A DNA stretch of 64,000 nt from Streptomyces violaceoruber (GCF_033406955.1 NZ_CP137734.1:1116001-1180000); one strand, 5' to 3'. Counted from the first letter of the stretch, positions 26,259 through 35,739 are shown. Notes: a model not told the origin generated them from the sequence alone. Made by a program: numbers and translations.

Positions 26259-27878
26259 GTGCCGGACGTACGACGGGTCGCGGGGCGTTACGAACTGCTG
26301 GAGCAGTTCGACAACGGGGGCATGGGGGACGTCTGGCGCGGTTACGACGCCGTACTGGACCGGCCGGTCGCCGTGAAGCTGATCCGCCCGCAGGCCGTGA
26401 CGTCACCGCACCTGGCGGAGGAGTTCGAGAAGCGGTTCCGGCGCGAGGCACGGGTCACCGCCCGGATCCAGCACCCGGGTGTACCGCAGGTGTACGACGC
26501 GGTGCTGGACGAGTCGTACGAGCAGCTGTTCCTGGTGATGGAGCTGGTCGACGGCGTCCCACTCACCGCGTACGTGCACCCGGACCACCCGCTCCCCGTC
26601 AGCTGGGCGGTGGCCGTGGCGGCGCAGGTGGCGACCGTCCTCTCGTACGCGCACGACGTACCCGTCGTCCACCGTGACCTGAAGCCGGGCAACATCCTCG
26701 TCGCCCGGGACGGCACGGTGAAGGTGCTGGACTTCGGCATCGCGGCGATCCTCCAGACGGACGTCACCAAGCTGACCGCGACGGGCAGCCCGATCGGCAC
26801 GCACCAGTACATGGCGCCGGAGCAGGTGCGTGGCGCGCGGGTCACGCCGCGCACCGATCTGTACGCCCTGGGGTGCGTGCTGCACGAACTGCTCTGCGGA
26901 CGGACGTTGTTCAGCGGGGACAGCGAGTGGCAGCTGATGACCCAGCACGTCAACGCGACCCCGACCCCGCTGCGGCAACTGCGCGACGACGTACCGGCGG
27001 GCCTGGAGGAGCTCGTTCTGCATCTGCTCCTCAAGGCACCCGAGGCGCGTCCGGCGGACGTGCAGGAGGTGTACGAGCGGTTGCGGCCCTTCCTGCCGGG
27101 GCCTGGCGATGAGTCCGCGCCGGAGGAGGCAGGGCCCGCTGGGGCGCCCGACCCGACGGGAATCTTCCGTCGGCCGTACGCGCCCCGCTCGCGCGCCGGT
27201 GCCGCGGGCGGCGCGCAGGCCGCCGCCCCCGTCGCCGGCCCGGACGCCCCGCCCGTCGTGCCCGCGGCCGAGCGGGAGGCGTTGCGGGAGCAGATCCGCG
27301 AGGTCCACGCGCACTACGTGGCCCTGATGGAGGAGGAACGGTACGCACAGGCCGCCGACGTGGTGGGTGAGCTGATCGAGCCGGCCGCACGGTCCCTCGG
27401 CTCGGAGAGCAGGGCGGTGCTGCGGCTGCGTTCGTGGCAGGCGGTCAGCCGGCAGTTGGCCGGTGACCACCGGGCCGCGTTGCCGGAGTTCGAAGCGCTG
27501 GCCGACGCCTACGGACGGGTGAGTGGGACGAACAGCGAAGAGGCACTGTGGTGCCGGGCTCAGGCGGCGCGCTGTCGCGGCAAACTCGGCCAGGTGACCG
27601 AGGCGCTGGACGGGCTGAACGGCGTCCTCGAGACCGTCCGCGCCATCGACGGAGACGTCAGCGAGAACGCGGTGGAGCTTCGCCACGACATCGGCATGCT
27701 GCTCCTCGCGCAGCAGCGTGCTGCCGAGGCCTTCGGCGTCCTGGAGCCCCTGCACCAGGATCTGTGCGTGGTGTTCGGCCCCAACCACGAGCTGACCGCC
27801 GAGGTGGCCGAGACTCTGGCGGTTATCCATCTCGATCTCGACGAGGACGACGGCGAGGGTACCGGTCCGTCGGCCTGA
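26259..27878 (+). CDS. Soluble Ser/Thr protein kinase with a TPR-like C-terminal region
   Basis: The 539-residue protein carries a complete Hanks-type kinase: Gly loop NGGMGDVW (near 19-26), catalytic Lys in VAVKLI, HRDLKPGN (near 138-145), DFG (near 160-162) and APE (MAPEQ). The C-terminal 200 residues are helical with TPR-like repetition (ALWCRAQAARCRGKLGQVTEAL). No TM helix is visible, so it is cytoplasmic, unlike many PASTA kinases. It starts at GTG 26259 with GGGGA nearby. It is upstream of the Gabija-like pair; a link is possible but not shown. Confidence 0.9.
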   Translation: MPDVRRVAGRYELLEQFDNGGMGDVWRGYDAVLDRPVAVKLIRPQAVTSPHLAEEFEKRFRREARVTARIQHPGVPQVYDAVLDESYEQLFLVMELVDGVPLTAYVHPDHPLPVSWAVAVAAQVATVLSYAHDVPVVHRDLKPGNILVARDGTVKVLDFGIAAILQTDVTKLTATGSPIGTHQYMAPEQVRGARVTPRTDLYALGCVLHELLCGRTLFSGDSEWQLMTQHVNATPTPLRQLRDDVPAGLEELVLHLLLKAPEARPADVQEVYERLRPFLPGPGDESAPEEAGPAGAPDPTGIFRRPYAPRSRAGAAGGAQAAAPVAGPDAPPVVPAAEREALREQIREVHAHYVALMEEERYAQAADVVGELIEPAARSLGSESRAVLRLRSWQAVSRQLAGDHRAALPEFEALADAYGRVSGTNSEEALWCRAQAARCRGKLGQVTEALDGLNGVLETVRAIDGDVSENAVELRHDIGMLLLAQQRAAEAFGVLEPLHQDLCVVFGPNHELTAEVAETLAVIHLDLDEDDGEGTGPSA

Positions 27879-27927
27879 CCTGGCCTTTGCCCGTACCGCA
27901 GGTCGGCCGGGGCACTAGGATCTCCGC

Positions 27928-30093
27928 ATGCCGCAGCTCGCCTTCGACATCGGTTTCTTCGCCGAGCTTCCCAAGCTCCAGCCCCCGGTCAGGAAGGGCG
28001 TCCTCGACGCCTGGGAGAAGTTCAACCGGCTCACTCTCGACCAGCTCTTCAAGGATCAGGGGCTGAAGCTGGAGAGCCTCGTGAAGGCGAAGGACAAGCA
28101 GATCCGGACGATCCGCATCGACCAGTTCTGGCGCGGTGTGGTGCTCGCGCCGCCCACTGGGGACACGTTCGTCCTGCTGCGGGTGATGCAGCACGACAAG
28201 GCCATCGCCTGGGCGATGAAGCAGAAGTCCAGCATCAACGAGGTGACGCGGGCCGTCGAGATCCGGGACGCGGCGACCCTCGACGAAATCACGCCCGCCT
28301 ACGAACGGGTCGCGGACCACTCGTCGAAGGTTCGGCTGTTCGCGAAGTTCTCCGACGGGGACCTGAAGGCGCTGGGCATCGATGACGAGACGCTCCGGCA
28401 GGCGCGGTCGCTCGTCGACCAGGAACAGCTGGACGTCTTCGCGCCGCTGCTGCCGCAGGACCAGCGGGAGGTGCTGCAGTACCTCGCCTCGGGCTGCACG
28501 GTGGAGGAGGTCTGGCAGGACATCGTGGCCCCGGCGCTGCACGCGTCCACGAAGCCGGTGGACACGCGGGACTACGAGACCGCGATCCAGCACACCCGGG
28601 CACGGATCGCTCTGGTGACGGCTCCCGAGGAGCTGCGGGACATCCTGGAGAAGCCCTTCGCCGCTTGGCGGGTCTTCTTGCACCCTTCGCAGCGGAAGGT
28701 GGCCTACCGGGCGTCCTACTCCGGCCCCGCGCAGGTCACGGGCGGCCCGGGGACGGGCAAGACCGTGGTCGCGCTGCACCGGGTCAAGCATCTGCTCGGG
28801 TATCTGCGGGACGGCGACCGCATCCTGCTCACGACGTACACCAACGCGCTCGTCAACGCCCTCCGTTCGGGTCTGGAGTCCCTGGTGGAGGATCCTGAGC
28901 TGCGCGAGCGGGTCGACATCTCGACCGTGGACGGCTTCGCGGGCCGGGTCGTCGCGGAGGCTCCGGGCGCGGTGACGCTGCGGCCGCTGATGAGCAACGA
29001 GGAGGTCAGCCGCTGGGGCAGGGCCGCCAAGGCGACGGGCTTCACGGGCAGCGCGCAGTTCCTGGCGCAGGAGTACCGGCATGTCGTCCTGGCCCAGGGC
29101 ATCGGAAGCCTGGCCGAGTACGAGGCGGCTGACCGGCGGGGCCGGGGCAGCAGGCTGACGGCGGCCGAACGGCCGCTGGTGTGGAAGACCGTGGAACGGT
29201 TCACGGCCGGTCTCGCGGCGGACGGGTGCCGGACCTGGCTGCAGACGTGCGTGGAGGCGGCGGGGCTGTTGGAGGCGAAGGGGCCGCCGTACCGGCATGT
29301 GGTGGTGGACGAGGCGCAGGACCTGCATCCGGCGCAGTGGCGGCTGCTGCGCGCGGCCGTTCCGGCCCGCCCCGACGACTTGTTCATCGCGGGCGACCCG
29401 CATCAGCGCATCTACGACTCGAAGGTGTCGCTCAAGTCCCTCGGCATCAGGGTGACGGGGCGGTCGGTGAAACTGCGGAAGAACTACCGCAGTACGCAGG
29501 AGATCCTGCGCTGGTCCACGGCCCTGCTGATCGGCCGGCCGATCGCCCAGTTCGAGGACGAGGGCCGCAACGAGACCTTGCTCGGCTACCGCTCCGCTCT
29601 CCACGGCGACGGGCCCGCCGTACGGGGCGCGGCGAGTGAAGAGGCTGAACTGGACGCCCTGGTCGACCAGGTGCGGGCGTGGATGGACGCGGGGGTGGGT
29701 GCCGGAGAGATCGGGGTGAGCACCCGGTTCAACAAGACGTGCGCGAAGGCCGTGGCGCACCTGAAGGACGCGGGTGTCCCCGCAGTGTCCTTGCGTAGCG
29801 CTTCCGGCGACTCCACGACGGGCGAGGGGGCGGCTGTGCGGGTCGGAACCATGCACTCGTTCAAGGGACTGGAGTTCCGCTGCGTCGCGGTCATCGGTGT
29901 CAACGACGAAGCTCTGCCGTTCGCGAAGGCGATCACGCCGCCCGACGTGGACCCCAAGCAGCACGAGACGGACATGATGTCCGAGCGCTGCCTGCTGTTC
30001 GTGGCCTGCACGCGTGCGCGGGACAGTCTTTCCGTTTCCTGGTCAGGTGCGCCGAGCCCCTTCCTGACCGAAGCCGGCATCACCACCCTCTAA
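27928..30093 (+). CDS. UvrD/Rep-family helicase with an N-terminal RelE-like domain (GajB-like)
   Basis: The 721-residue protein has an N-terminal domain (1-105) in the pattern of RelE/ParE-fold proteins (IRTIRIDQFWRGVVLAP, then VLLRVMQHDKAIAWA). From about 240 it is a SF1A helicase: Walker A GGPGTGKT (272-279), DEAQD in VVVDEAQDLHP (near 461), KNYRST (near 515) and motif V-VI MHSFKGLEF and VACTRAR. GajB of the Gabija defence system is a UvrD-like helicase without this N-terminal part. The next gene encodes an OLD-TOPRIM protein like GajA. The RelE-like part also occurs on some bacterial UvrD helicases, so its effect here is unknown. Function in defence is inferred from the pairing. Confidence 0.88.
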   Translation: MPQLAFDIGFFAELPKLQPPVRKGVLDAWEKFNRLTLDQLFKDQGLKLESLVKAKDKQIRTIRIDQFWRGVVLAPPTGDTFVLLRVMQHDKAIAWAMKQKSSINEVTRAVEIRDAATLDEITPAYERVADHSSKVRLFAKFSDGDLKALGIDDETLRQARSLVDQEQLDVFAPLLPQDQREVLQYLASGCTVEEVWQDIVAPALHASTKPVDTRDYETAIQHTRARIALVTAPEELRDILEKPFAAWRVFLHPSQRKVAYRASYSGPAQVTGGPGTGKTVVALHRVKHLLGYLRDGDRILLTTYTNALVNALRSGLESLVEDPELRERVDISTVDGFAGRVVAEAPGAVTLRPLMSNEEVSRWGRAAKATGFTGSAQFLAQEYRHVVLAQGIGSLAEYEAADRRGRGSRLTAAERPLVWKTVERFTAGLAADGCRTWLQTCVEAAGLLEAKGPPYRHVVVDEAQDLHPAQWRLLRAAVPARPDDLFIAGDPHQRIYDSKVSLKSLGIRVTGRSVKLRKNYRSTQEILRWSTALLIGRPIAQFEDEGRNETLLGYRSALHGDGPAVRGAASEEAELDALVDQVRAWMDAGVGAGEIGVSTRFNKTCAKAVAHLKDAGVPAVSLRSASGDSTTGEGAAVRVGTMHSFKGLEFRCVAVIGVNDEALPFAKAITPPDVDPKQHETDMMSERCLLFVACTRARDSLSVSWSGAPSPFLTEAGITTL

Positions 30094-30147
30094 CCTTCGA
30101 ACCTCGGAGCATCCGCCTGCAATCACTGCACGGCCATGGTGAATTGA

Positions 30148-30177
30148 TTGACATTGCTTTCACTGGCATGGTTGAGT
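30148..30177 (+). promoter_or_regulatory. Candidate promoter upstream of the OLD-family gene
   Basis: TTGACA (30148-30153) is separated by 18 bases from TTGAGT (30172-30177), about 120 bases upstream of the OLD gene. It could give the nuclease gene separate expression from the helicase gene. The -10 match is imperfect and the assignment is by eye. Confidence 0.4.
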
Positions 30178-30296
30178 ATGCATGCTTCCGGTGATGCCTG
30201 GGGGGACATCGCCGGAGGCACCTGACCCGCATGCCCGGAGGTCGGTCGGCGCCTCGCCACCTCGGTTGCTCCGCATCGTCACACTTCAGGATGACC

Positions 30297-32192
30297 ATGA
30301 AGATCAAGCGCGTTCGCATCGAGAACTTCTGCTGTCTGCGCAGCCTCGATGTCTCCTTCGACTCCATCACTTCGCTCATCGGACCGACGGGCGTCGGCAA
30401 GTCCACCGTGCTGCGTGCGCTGGACTGGTTCTTCAACGGTGAGAAGGGCGGCATCCTCAGCGAGGAGGACGTGCACTCCGCGGCGGAGACGAAGCGGATC
30501 CGTGTGGAGGTCGAGTTCGACGGACTCACCGCTTCCGACCGTTCCATGCTCGGCCACTACGCGCCCGACGGGCTGGACACGCTGAGCATCTGGCGCACCT
30601 GGGAGAACGGAGAGGACCGGATCACGGGCAAGGCCCTGGCCTATCCGCCCTTCGAGCGGATCCGGGAGGGCGGCAGCAGCCGGGAGAAGACGACCGCGTA
30701 CAAGGCGTTACGCGACCAGGACCCGGCACTCGGCCTGCCCGCCGTCCGTGGCTGGGACGCCGCCGAGACGGAGATGCGGTCCTGGGAGGCGAGGAACCGC
30801 GACCGTCTCGCCGAGGCCGAGGTGGAGGGCACGCATTTCTTCGGCTTCGCCGGCCAGGGACTGCTCGGCAAGCTCATCGACTTCGTCTTCATCTCGGCCG
30901 ATCTGCGGGCGTACGAGGAGACCGACGACAGCAAGACGACCGTGGTGGGGCGGATCCTCGAGCACGCGGTCGACCGCTCGGAGGCGGAAGCCCAGTTCAC
31001 GGCCATCGACGAGGACGCCCAGGCGGCCCGCGAAAAGGTGCACAGGGAGATCTACGAGCCGGTGCTCGCGAGGCTGTCCGGCGCCCTGTCCATGGAAGTC
31101 GGCCGGTTCACCACCGGTCGGGACGTCGTCGTCACCCCGACGGCCCAGGTACCCAAGCGGGCCAAGACCGCGTTCGCGGTCAACATCCGTGACGGGGCGG
31201 CTCTGACACCGGTTCGTCGTCAGGGGCACGGATTCCAGCGTGCGCTGATCATCGCGGCGCTCAGGTACCTCTCGGAGTGCCGCCGCCCCGAGAACGGCAC
31301 GCGCTCGCTGTGCCTGGCGATCGAGGAGCCCGAACTGTTCCAGCACCCTGCGCAGACCAGGGTCTTCGCGGAGGTGCTGCGCAGCCTGGTTGCGTCCGCC
31401 GATGACCAGACACAGGTCATGTATGCGACGCACAGCCCGGTGCTCATCGACCCTAGCGACTATCAGCAGGTCCGCAGACTCTATCGGGTCAGCGGTGGTG
31501 AGCATCCGGAGGTGAGGCTGCGAGCCCTCACCGAAACGGAACTTCGGCAGTCCCTCGAGGACCACGTGTCGGAGAAGTCCATCGCAAGGCGAGGAACCAC
31601 TCGGTACGTCAAGGAGCTCGCCGAAGCACTGTTCGCCGACGCCGCCGTCCTGGTCGAGGGCGCCACGGACGAGAGCATCCTGCTGGCCTTCGCCGAGCGC
31701 CAGGGCTTCAGCCTGGGCGCCCAAGGCATCTGCGTGGTGAACGCCGAGGGCAAGGACAACCTGATCCTCTGCCACGCCATCCTCACCGGGTTCGGCGTAC
31801 GCTGCCACCTCGTGTTCGACGCGGACAGCGGACCGAGGAAGACGGCCGACGCGGACACCGAGAAGAAGACGGAGGCCCTTCGCGCCAGCATCGTGAAGAC
31901 CGCGAAGATCCTCAGTTATTTGGGGGCACCCACCGAAGCCAACCCGGCGACCGCGAGCGAGGAGACCCACACCGTCTTCGAGGACGACCTCGACACCTAT
32001 CTCGAGGTCCACTGGCCCGCTTGGAACGCTCGCCGTCTGGAACTGATCGCGCAAGGCGAGGGTTACGTGGACAACAAGCACGGGCCGACGTACGCAGAGG
32101 CCGCACGCACCGCCAATGGTGAACCGAAGCTGCTGCACGCGCTGATGGAAAACGTGAGGGCCATGGCGGGGCGGCCGGCACCTCACACCTAG
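30297..32192 (+). CDS. OLD-family ATPase/TOPRIM nuclease (GajA-like), contains a TTA codon
   Basis: The 631-residue protein has an ABC-type ATPase domain with Walker A GPTGVGKST (29-37) and an AIEEPELFQHP stretch near 342 as the Walker B region. A C-terminal TOPRIM domain has VLVEGATD with Glu near 454 and VFDADSG with Asp near 508 and 510. This plan is that of OLD nucleases and GajA, which with GajB degrades or nicks phage DNA when nucleotides are depleted (known for Gabija). The gene order here is helicase then nuclease, the reverse of the usual gajA-gajB. Codon 138 (30708-30710) is TTA. The ATG at 30297 has AGGA five bases upstream; an ATG two codons earlier is possible. Confidence 0.9.
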   Translation: MKIKRVRIENFCCLRSLDVSFDSITSLIGPTGVGKSTVLRALDWFFNGEKGGILSEEDVHSAAETKRIRVEVEFDGLTASDRSMLGHYAPDGLDTLSIWRTWENGEDRITGKALAYPPFERIREGGSSREKTTAYKALRDQDPALGLPAVRGWDAAETEMRSWEARNRDRLAEAEVEGTHFFGFAGQGLLGKLIDFVFISADLRAYEETDDSKTTVVGRILEHAVDRSEAEAQFTAIDEDAQAAREKVHREIYEPVLARLSGALSMEVGRFTTGRDVVVTPTAQVPKRAKTAFAVNIRDGAALTPVRRQGHGFQRALIIAALRYLSECRRPENGTRSLCLAIEEPELFQHPAQTRVFAEVLRSLVASADDQTQVMYATHSPVLIDPSDYQQVRRLYRVSGGEHPEVRLRALTETELRQSLEDHVSEKSIARRGTTRYVKELAEALFADAAVLVEGATDESILLAFAERQGFSLGAQGICVVNAEGKDNLILCHAILTGFGVRCHLVFDADSGPRKTADADTEKKTEALRASIVKTAKILSYLGAPTEANPATASEETHTVFEDDLDTYLEVHWPAWNARRLELIAQGEGYVDNKHGPTYAEAARTANGEPKLLHALMENVRAMAGRPAPHT

Positions 32193-32266
32193 CACGTACG
32201 CACAAGGTTCATGCCCTTCCGGTCGGCCTCCGACCGTAGGCTGTCGCTGGAGAATAAGGGGAGACG

Positions 32267-33580
32267 ATGACTGACGACCGCAAGGGGATCGTTCCGGTGT
32301 GGACGCTGGCGACCGGTGATGCCCGGGTGCCCGCATTGACCGGGGACGGGCCTATGACGGCTGAGCGCCTGGATGAACTGCGCGGGGCACTGGCCGCTCT
32401 GGCCGACGAGCCGATCGCCACGCTCGAGGCACATCCGCTGCCCGACAAGCTGGACCGCGGCCGGGGCATCCCGCTCGATGCCGCGAGCCCTTTGGCTCAG
32501 CACCTGTCACAGCTCATCACGAAATCAGCGCGGAGTTCCTTGTCGGCTACGGCAACAGCTTCCGGCGAAGGCCTGTACCGGATGGTAATTCCAGCGAAGC
32601 TCGCGGCCCAGGTCGGTCAGGGCTGCCTTCGGCCGATGGTGGCGAAGGGCACGTCCGATGCCCTCCGTGGCGCGATCGTGGACTCTTCGGGGAAGATCGC
32701 CGGTGCCGCGACGTTCGTGCCGGTCAGTCAAGCGGCAACGGCAGGCGCGGTCGGTGGTGCCGGTGCGACGGCGGGCGTGGCGGTCGGCGGCAGTGCGATG
32801 CTCACCGTGGCCGCGCCGCTCGTGCTCATGGCCGTGGCGGTGGGCGTGAGCGCGCATGCCGACGGCAAGCGTCAGCAGGCCATCGAGCACATCACGGAAA
32901 TGCTGGAGCAACTGCAGGAACAGGAGCTCGAACAGGAGCACAGCACACTCGACGGCTGCCGGGACGCCATCGACAAGGCCACCGCCATCCTGCTCGACCA
33001 GGGCAGGCCTGGGGTCTCGCTGGGTCTGGACTCGGCGGTGCACGCCATCAACTCCGCGCTGGGCGCCGTCGATCGCCGCCTTGCCAAGTGGCAGAGCGCA
33101 CTCGACAAGCTGCCCGAGGGCCAGGCCGTCGATCTCGGCACGCTGACCAAGTCGTTCCCCGGAATCGGCGACCAGGGCGGCATCTTCCGCGCCCACCTGG
33201 AACTCGCCACCCTCGCCATCGCGTTGAAGCGGCGAGTCGTCGTCCTGCAGGCCGTCGAGCACGCCCAGGGCGACCCCAGCAACCTGTTCCAGAGCTTCAC
33301 CCGTGTCCTCAAGCGCGACCAGCAACGCCTCGACGCCCTGGAATCGGGCCTTGCCGACGTACTGGTCCGCCTGTCGACGCTGGAGCTGGCCCGCCCGCAC
33401 GGACTGCGACCCGTCTTCACGAACGCGGAAGTCGATCGTCTGATGCGCGCTGCACATCGGGTTCGTCAGTTGGGTGACGGCGTCATGGTCGACAGTCGCC
33501 CGACAGACGTGGCGATCGAAATCGCTCGCGAGGAGAACGGTTCGGTAGTCGTGTTCCCTGCGCTTCCCGCGTCGGCGTAG
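32267..33580 (+). CDS. Protein of unknown function with a hydrophobic segment and coiled coil
   Basis: The 437-residue protein has an N-terminal acidic region, a long Gly/Ala-rich hydrophobic region (143-197, with VAAPLVLMAVAVGVSA as the most membrane-like part), a coiled coil (200-230, LEQLQEQELEQEH) and a helical C-terminal half. It looks like a protein that can insert into or associate with membrane. No family is recognised. It lies 74 bases after the GajA-like gene on the same strand and may belong to the same unit; an accessory or effector role in defence is a guess from position. Confidence 0.6.
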   Translation: MTDDRKGIVPVWTLATGDARVPALTGDGPMTAERLDELRGALAALADEPIATLEAHPLPDKLDRGRGIPLDAASPLAQHLSQLITKSARSSLSATATASGEGLYRMVIPAKLAAQVGQGCLRPMVAKGTSDALRGAIVDSSGKIAGAATFVPVSQAATAGAVGGAGATAGVAVGGSAMLTVAAPLVLMAVAVGVSAHADGKRQQAIEHITEMLEQLQEQELEQEHSTLDGCRDAIDKATAILLDQGRPGVSLGLDSAVHAINSALGAVDRRLAKWQSALDKLPEGQAVDLGTLTKSFPGIGDQGGIFRAHLELATLAIALKRRVVVLQAVEHAQGDPSNLFQSFTRVLKRDQQRLDALESGLADVLVRLSTLELARPHGLRPVFTNAEVDRLMRAAHRVRQLGDGVMVDSRPTDVAIEIAREENGSVVVFPALPASA

Positions 33581-33734
33581 GCGCGACGGACTTCGTTGTT
33601 CACCGAAATTCTGGACCGGCCCTGATTTAGGCCTTTGTGATGCGTGGCGGGCAGCATCCCCGGGCAGCGCGACCGCGATGTGTTCGCGCTGCCCGGATTG
33701 CCCGCGGCGACGGGTGGTCGGCACTTGTGTCCCT

Positions 33735-33750
33735 GACCACCTCAGTGGTC
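33735..33750. terminator. Hairpin between convergent genes
   Basis: A perfect 6-bp stem (GACCAC / GTGGTC) with a 4-base loop lies in the 184-base gap between the coiled-coil gene and the PQQ-repeat gene, which converge. A role in transcription termination is likely but no U-tract follows. Confidence 0.45.
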
Positions 33751-33764
33751 CGCCCTACGGGTAG

Positions 33765-35039
33765 CTACACCGCCAGCGCGTGCAGCTTCTTGCCGTGCAG
33801 GGCGAAGACGCGCTTGCCGTCGGTTGCCACCAGCCAGGCGTGGTAGTCGCCCGTCTTGTCGTTGAACGTCCAGCGCACCTCGCCGGTCCTCGCGTCGATG
33901 GCGATGATGCCGCCCTGCTTGTCCAGGTCCGTGGCGCCGTAGAGGGTGTCGCCCGCCTTGACGTACTGCCGCGGCACCTGGAGCCCCGCGTCCGCGAGGG
34001 CTTCGGACTTCCAGAGCTGTCTGCCGGTGCGCGGGTCCACGGCCCACATGGTTCTGGCGCTGTCGGCGACGTAGAGCACGTCCTCCAGTACGGCCGGTTC
34101 CCGGAAGAGGGCACCGTCCGACGCTTCCAGGGACCACTTCTCCTTGCCGTCGGCCAGGTTGAATGCCTGGAGCACGTTCCCTTGGGGGACGATGACCAGG
34201 TCCTGGTGGACGGTGAAGAAGCCGTAGTTCGTCTTGGTCGTCTTGTGCGTCCACACCTGCCCGCCGCTCGCGGTGTCGCGCACGGTGAGGTTCTTCTTGA
34301 AGTCGGTGTAGACGAGGTGGCGGCCCCGGACGGCGGCGTGGATGCCGTTCTGCTCGGTGCCGACGTCTCGCTGTTCCTTCCAGGCGATCCTGCCGGTGGT
34401 GCTGTCGAGGGCGGCGATGACGTTGGTCTTGGACGACCCGTCCTCCTCGAGGATCTCGGCGATGACGTACACCTGCTCCTCGTCCACCGCGATCGGTCGC
34501 GGCTGCCGGTACTCCTTGCCCAGTCGGCTGCGCCAGGTCTCCTTGCCGGAGGCCGGGGAGTATCCGATGACGGAGCCGTCGTACTCGCTGCTGGCCAGGT
34601 ACAGGGTGTGCTCGCTGAGCAGCAGGGGCGCGCCGGGGACGGCACCGCCCGGCAGGGACCACTTCTGCCCGCCGGTCGCCGCGTCGAGGGCGGCCAGCGG
34701 ACTGCCGCTGGCGATCACGACGCCGCCCGCGGCCACCAGCTCGTCGTTGTCACCGTAGGTCTCGGCCGAGGTCGGCTTCGTCCACAGCGGTTTCGGAGCC
34801 TGCCCCTTCTCGCCGACGTCGCCACCGTCGCCGGAGCCCTTGCCGCCGCCCTTCGGCTCGTCACCGCCGGTGCTTCCCGGGTCCTCTACGTCCACGGAGT
34901 CCTCGTCGCAGCCGACCGTGCCGGCGGTCAGCGCCGCCAGCGCGAGACCGCCGCCGGCCAAGCGCAGTACACGCCGCCGGGAAGGAGCACCGAAGGCCCC
35001 AGGTGTTCTGACGTCCGACCCGCTGTCTCGCCTGACCAT
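33765..35039 (-). CDS. Secreted PQQ-binding-like beta-propeller protein
   Basis: The 424-residue protein has an N-terminal signal with a possible twin-arginine motif (SRRRVLRLAGGGLALAAL) and a Cys after TVG, so it is a lipoprotein or Tat-exported protein. The mature part has repeated PQQ-type beta-propeller blades such as ALDAATGGQKWSL, SPASGKETWRSRL, DSTTGRIAWKE and DARTGEVRWTF. These propellers usually bind proteins or act as scaffolds rather than bind PQQ. The start ATG 35039 follows a GGGGGT site. The upstream DNA holds four 9-bp repeats; no partner gene is obvious. Confidence 0.88.
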   Translation of the reverse strand: MVRRDSGSDVRTPGAFGAPSRRRVLRLAGGGLALAALTAGTVGCDEDSVDVEDPGSTGGDEPKGGGKGSGDGGDVGEKGQAPKPLWTKPTSAETYGDNDELVAAGGVVIASGSPLAALDAATGGQKWSLPGGAVPGAPLLLSEHTLYLASSEYDGSVIGYSPASGKETWRSRLGKEYRQPRPIAVDEEQVYVIAEILEEDGSSKTNVIAALDSTTGRIAWKEQRDVGTEQNGIHAAVRGRHLVYTDFKKNLTVRDTASGGQVWTHKTTKTNYGFFTVHQDLVIVPQGNVLQAFNLADGKEKWSLEASDGALFREPAVLEDVLYVADSARTMWAVDPRTGRQLWKSEALADAGLQVPRQYVKAGDTLYGATDLDKQGGIIAIDARTGEVRWTFNDKTGDYHAWLVATDGKRVFALHGKKLHALAV

Positions 35040-35220
35040 GTGCAGTACCCCCGTGGTGTGATGCGTCAGTACCGGAACCCGAACAGGAGCCCACGCCGTA
35101 CCGGACATACGGACGTGCGCCTCTGCGACCAGGACGTTAGCCGGGCTCCCGTGCCGTTCACACCGTCAGATCCCAACCGCGACAGCACCGTGAAGCAATC
35201 GAGACAACTCGTCGCGGACC

Positions 35221-35256
35221 CACCTCACACACCTCACGCACCTCATGCACCTCAGA
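35221..35256. repeat. Four tandem 9-bp repeats
   Basis: The unit CACCTCANN occurs four times in a row, in the gap between the MarR stop and the PQQ-propeller start. It is on the upstream side of the propeller gene, about 180 bases from its start, and might be a binding array or a slippage product. Confidence 0.5.
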
Positions 35257-35286
35257 CGGTGCCGCGGGCGGCCGGCCCGCCTGATC

Positions 35287-35718
35287 TCAGGCCCCCTCCG
35301 CAGCCGGTTCCAGGGCCTTTCCCAGGAGATCCACCAGCTGGCGCAGCTCCTCGTCCCCCAGCCGTGCGAAGGGCGTCAGCGCCAGCGTCGCCTCGATGAC
35401 CGCCGCCCTCACGCGGCGCCCGTCGTCCGTCAGGGCCACCACGCGCGAGCGGCGGTCGGCGGGGTCGGCGGAGCGTTCGACCAGGCCGCGGTCGGTGAGC
35501 TGGTTCATGACGAAGCTGAGGTTGGGCGCGTTGCAGTACAGGCGGCCGGCCAGTGTCTTCATCGAGGGCGGTGCCTGGTCCGGGTCGATGGCCCACAGGG
35601 CCTGAGCTGTCGCGGGGGTCAGGCCGTGCTCCGTCAGGACCGCCTCGATCCGGTCGCCGGTCTGCATGAAGAGCTCGTGGTTCGCCGCCACCGCCGCCTC
35701 GAGGGTGCTTCGCGTCAT
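35287..35718 (-). CDS. MarR-family transcriptional regulator
   Basis: This 143-residue regulator has a winged helix typical of MarR: helices around TLAGRLYCNAPNLSFVMNQLTDRGLVER and the wing with DPADRRSRVVALTDDGRR (near 75-105). It is divergent from an SDR gene, with two related palindromes in the shared region, so autorepression and control of the SDR gene are likely. The inducer is unknown. Confidence 0.92.
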   Translation of the reverse strand: MTRSTLEAAVAANHELFMQTGDRIEAVLTEHGLTPATAQALWAIDPDQAPPSMKTLAGRLYCNAPNLSFVMNQLTDRGLVERSADPADRRSRVVALTDDGRRVRAAVIEATLALTPFARLGDEELRQLVDLLGKALEPAAEGA

Positions 35719-35739
35719 GGGCCCATCGTACGCCTATTT

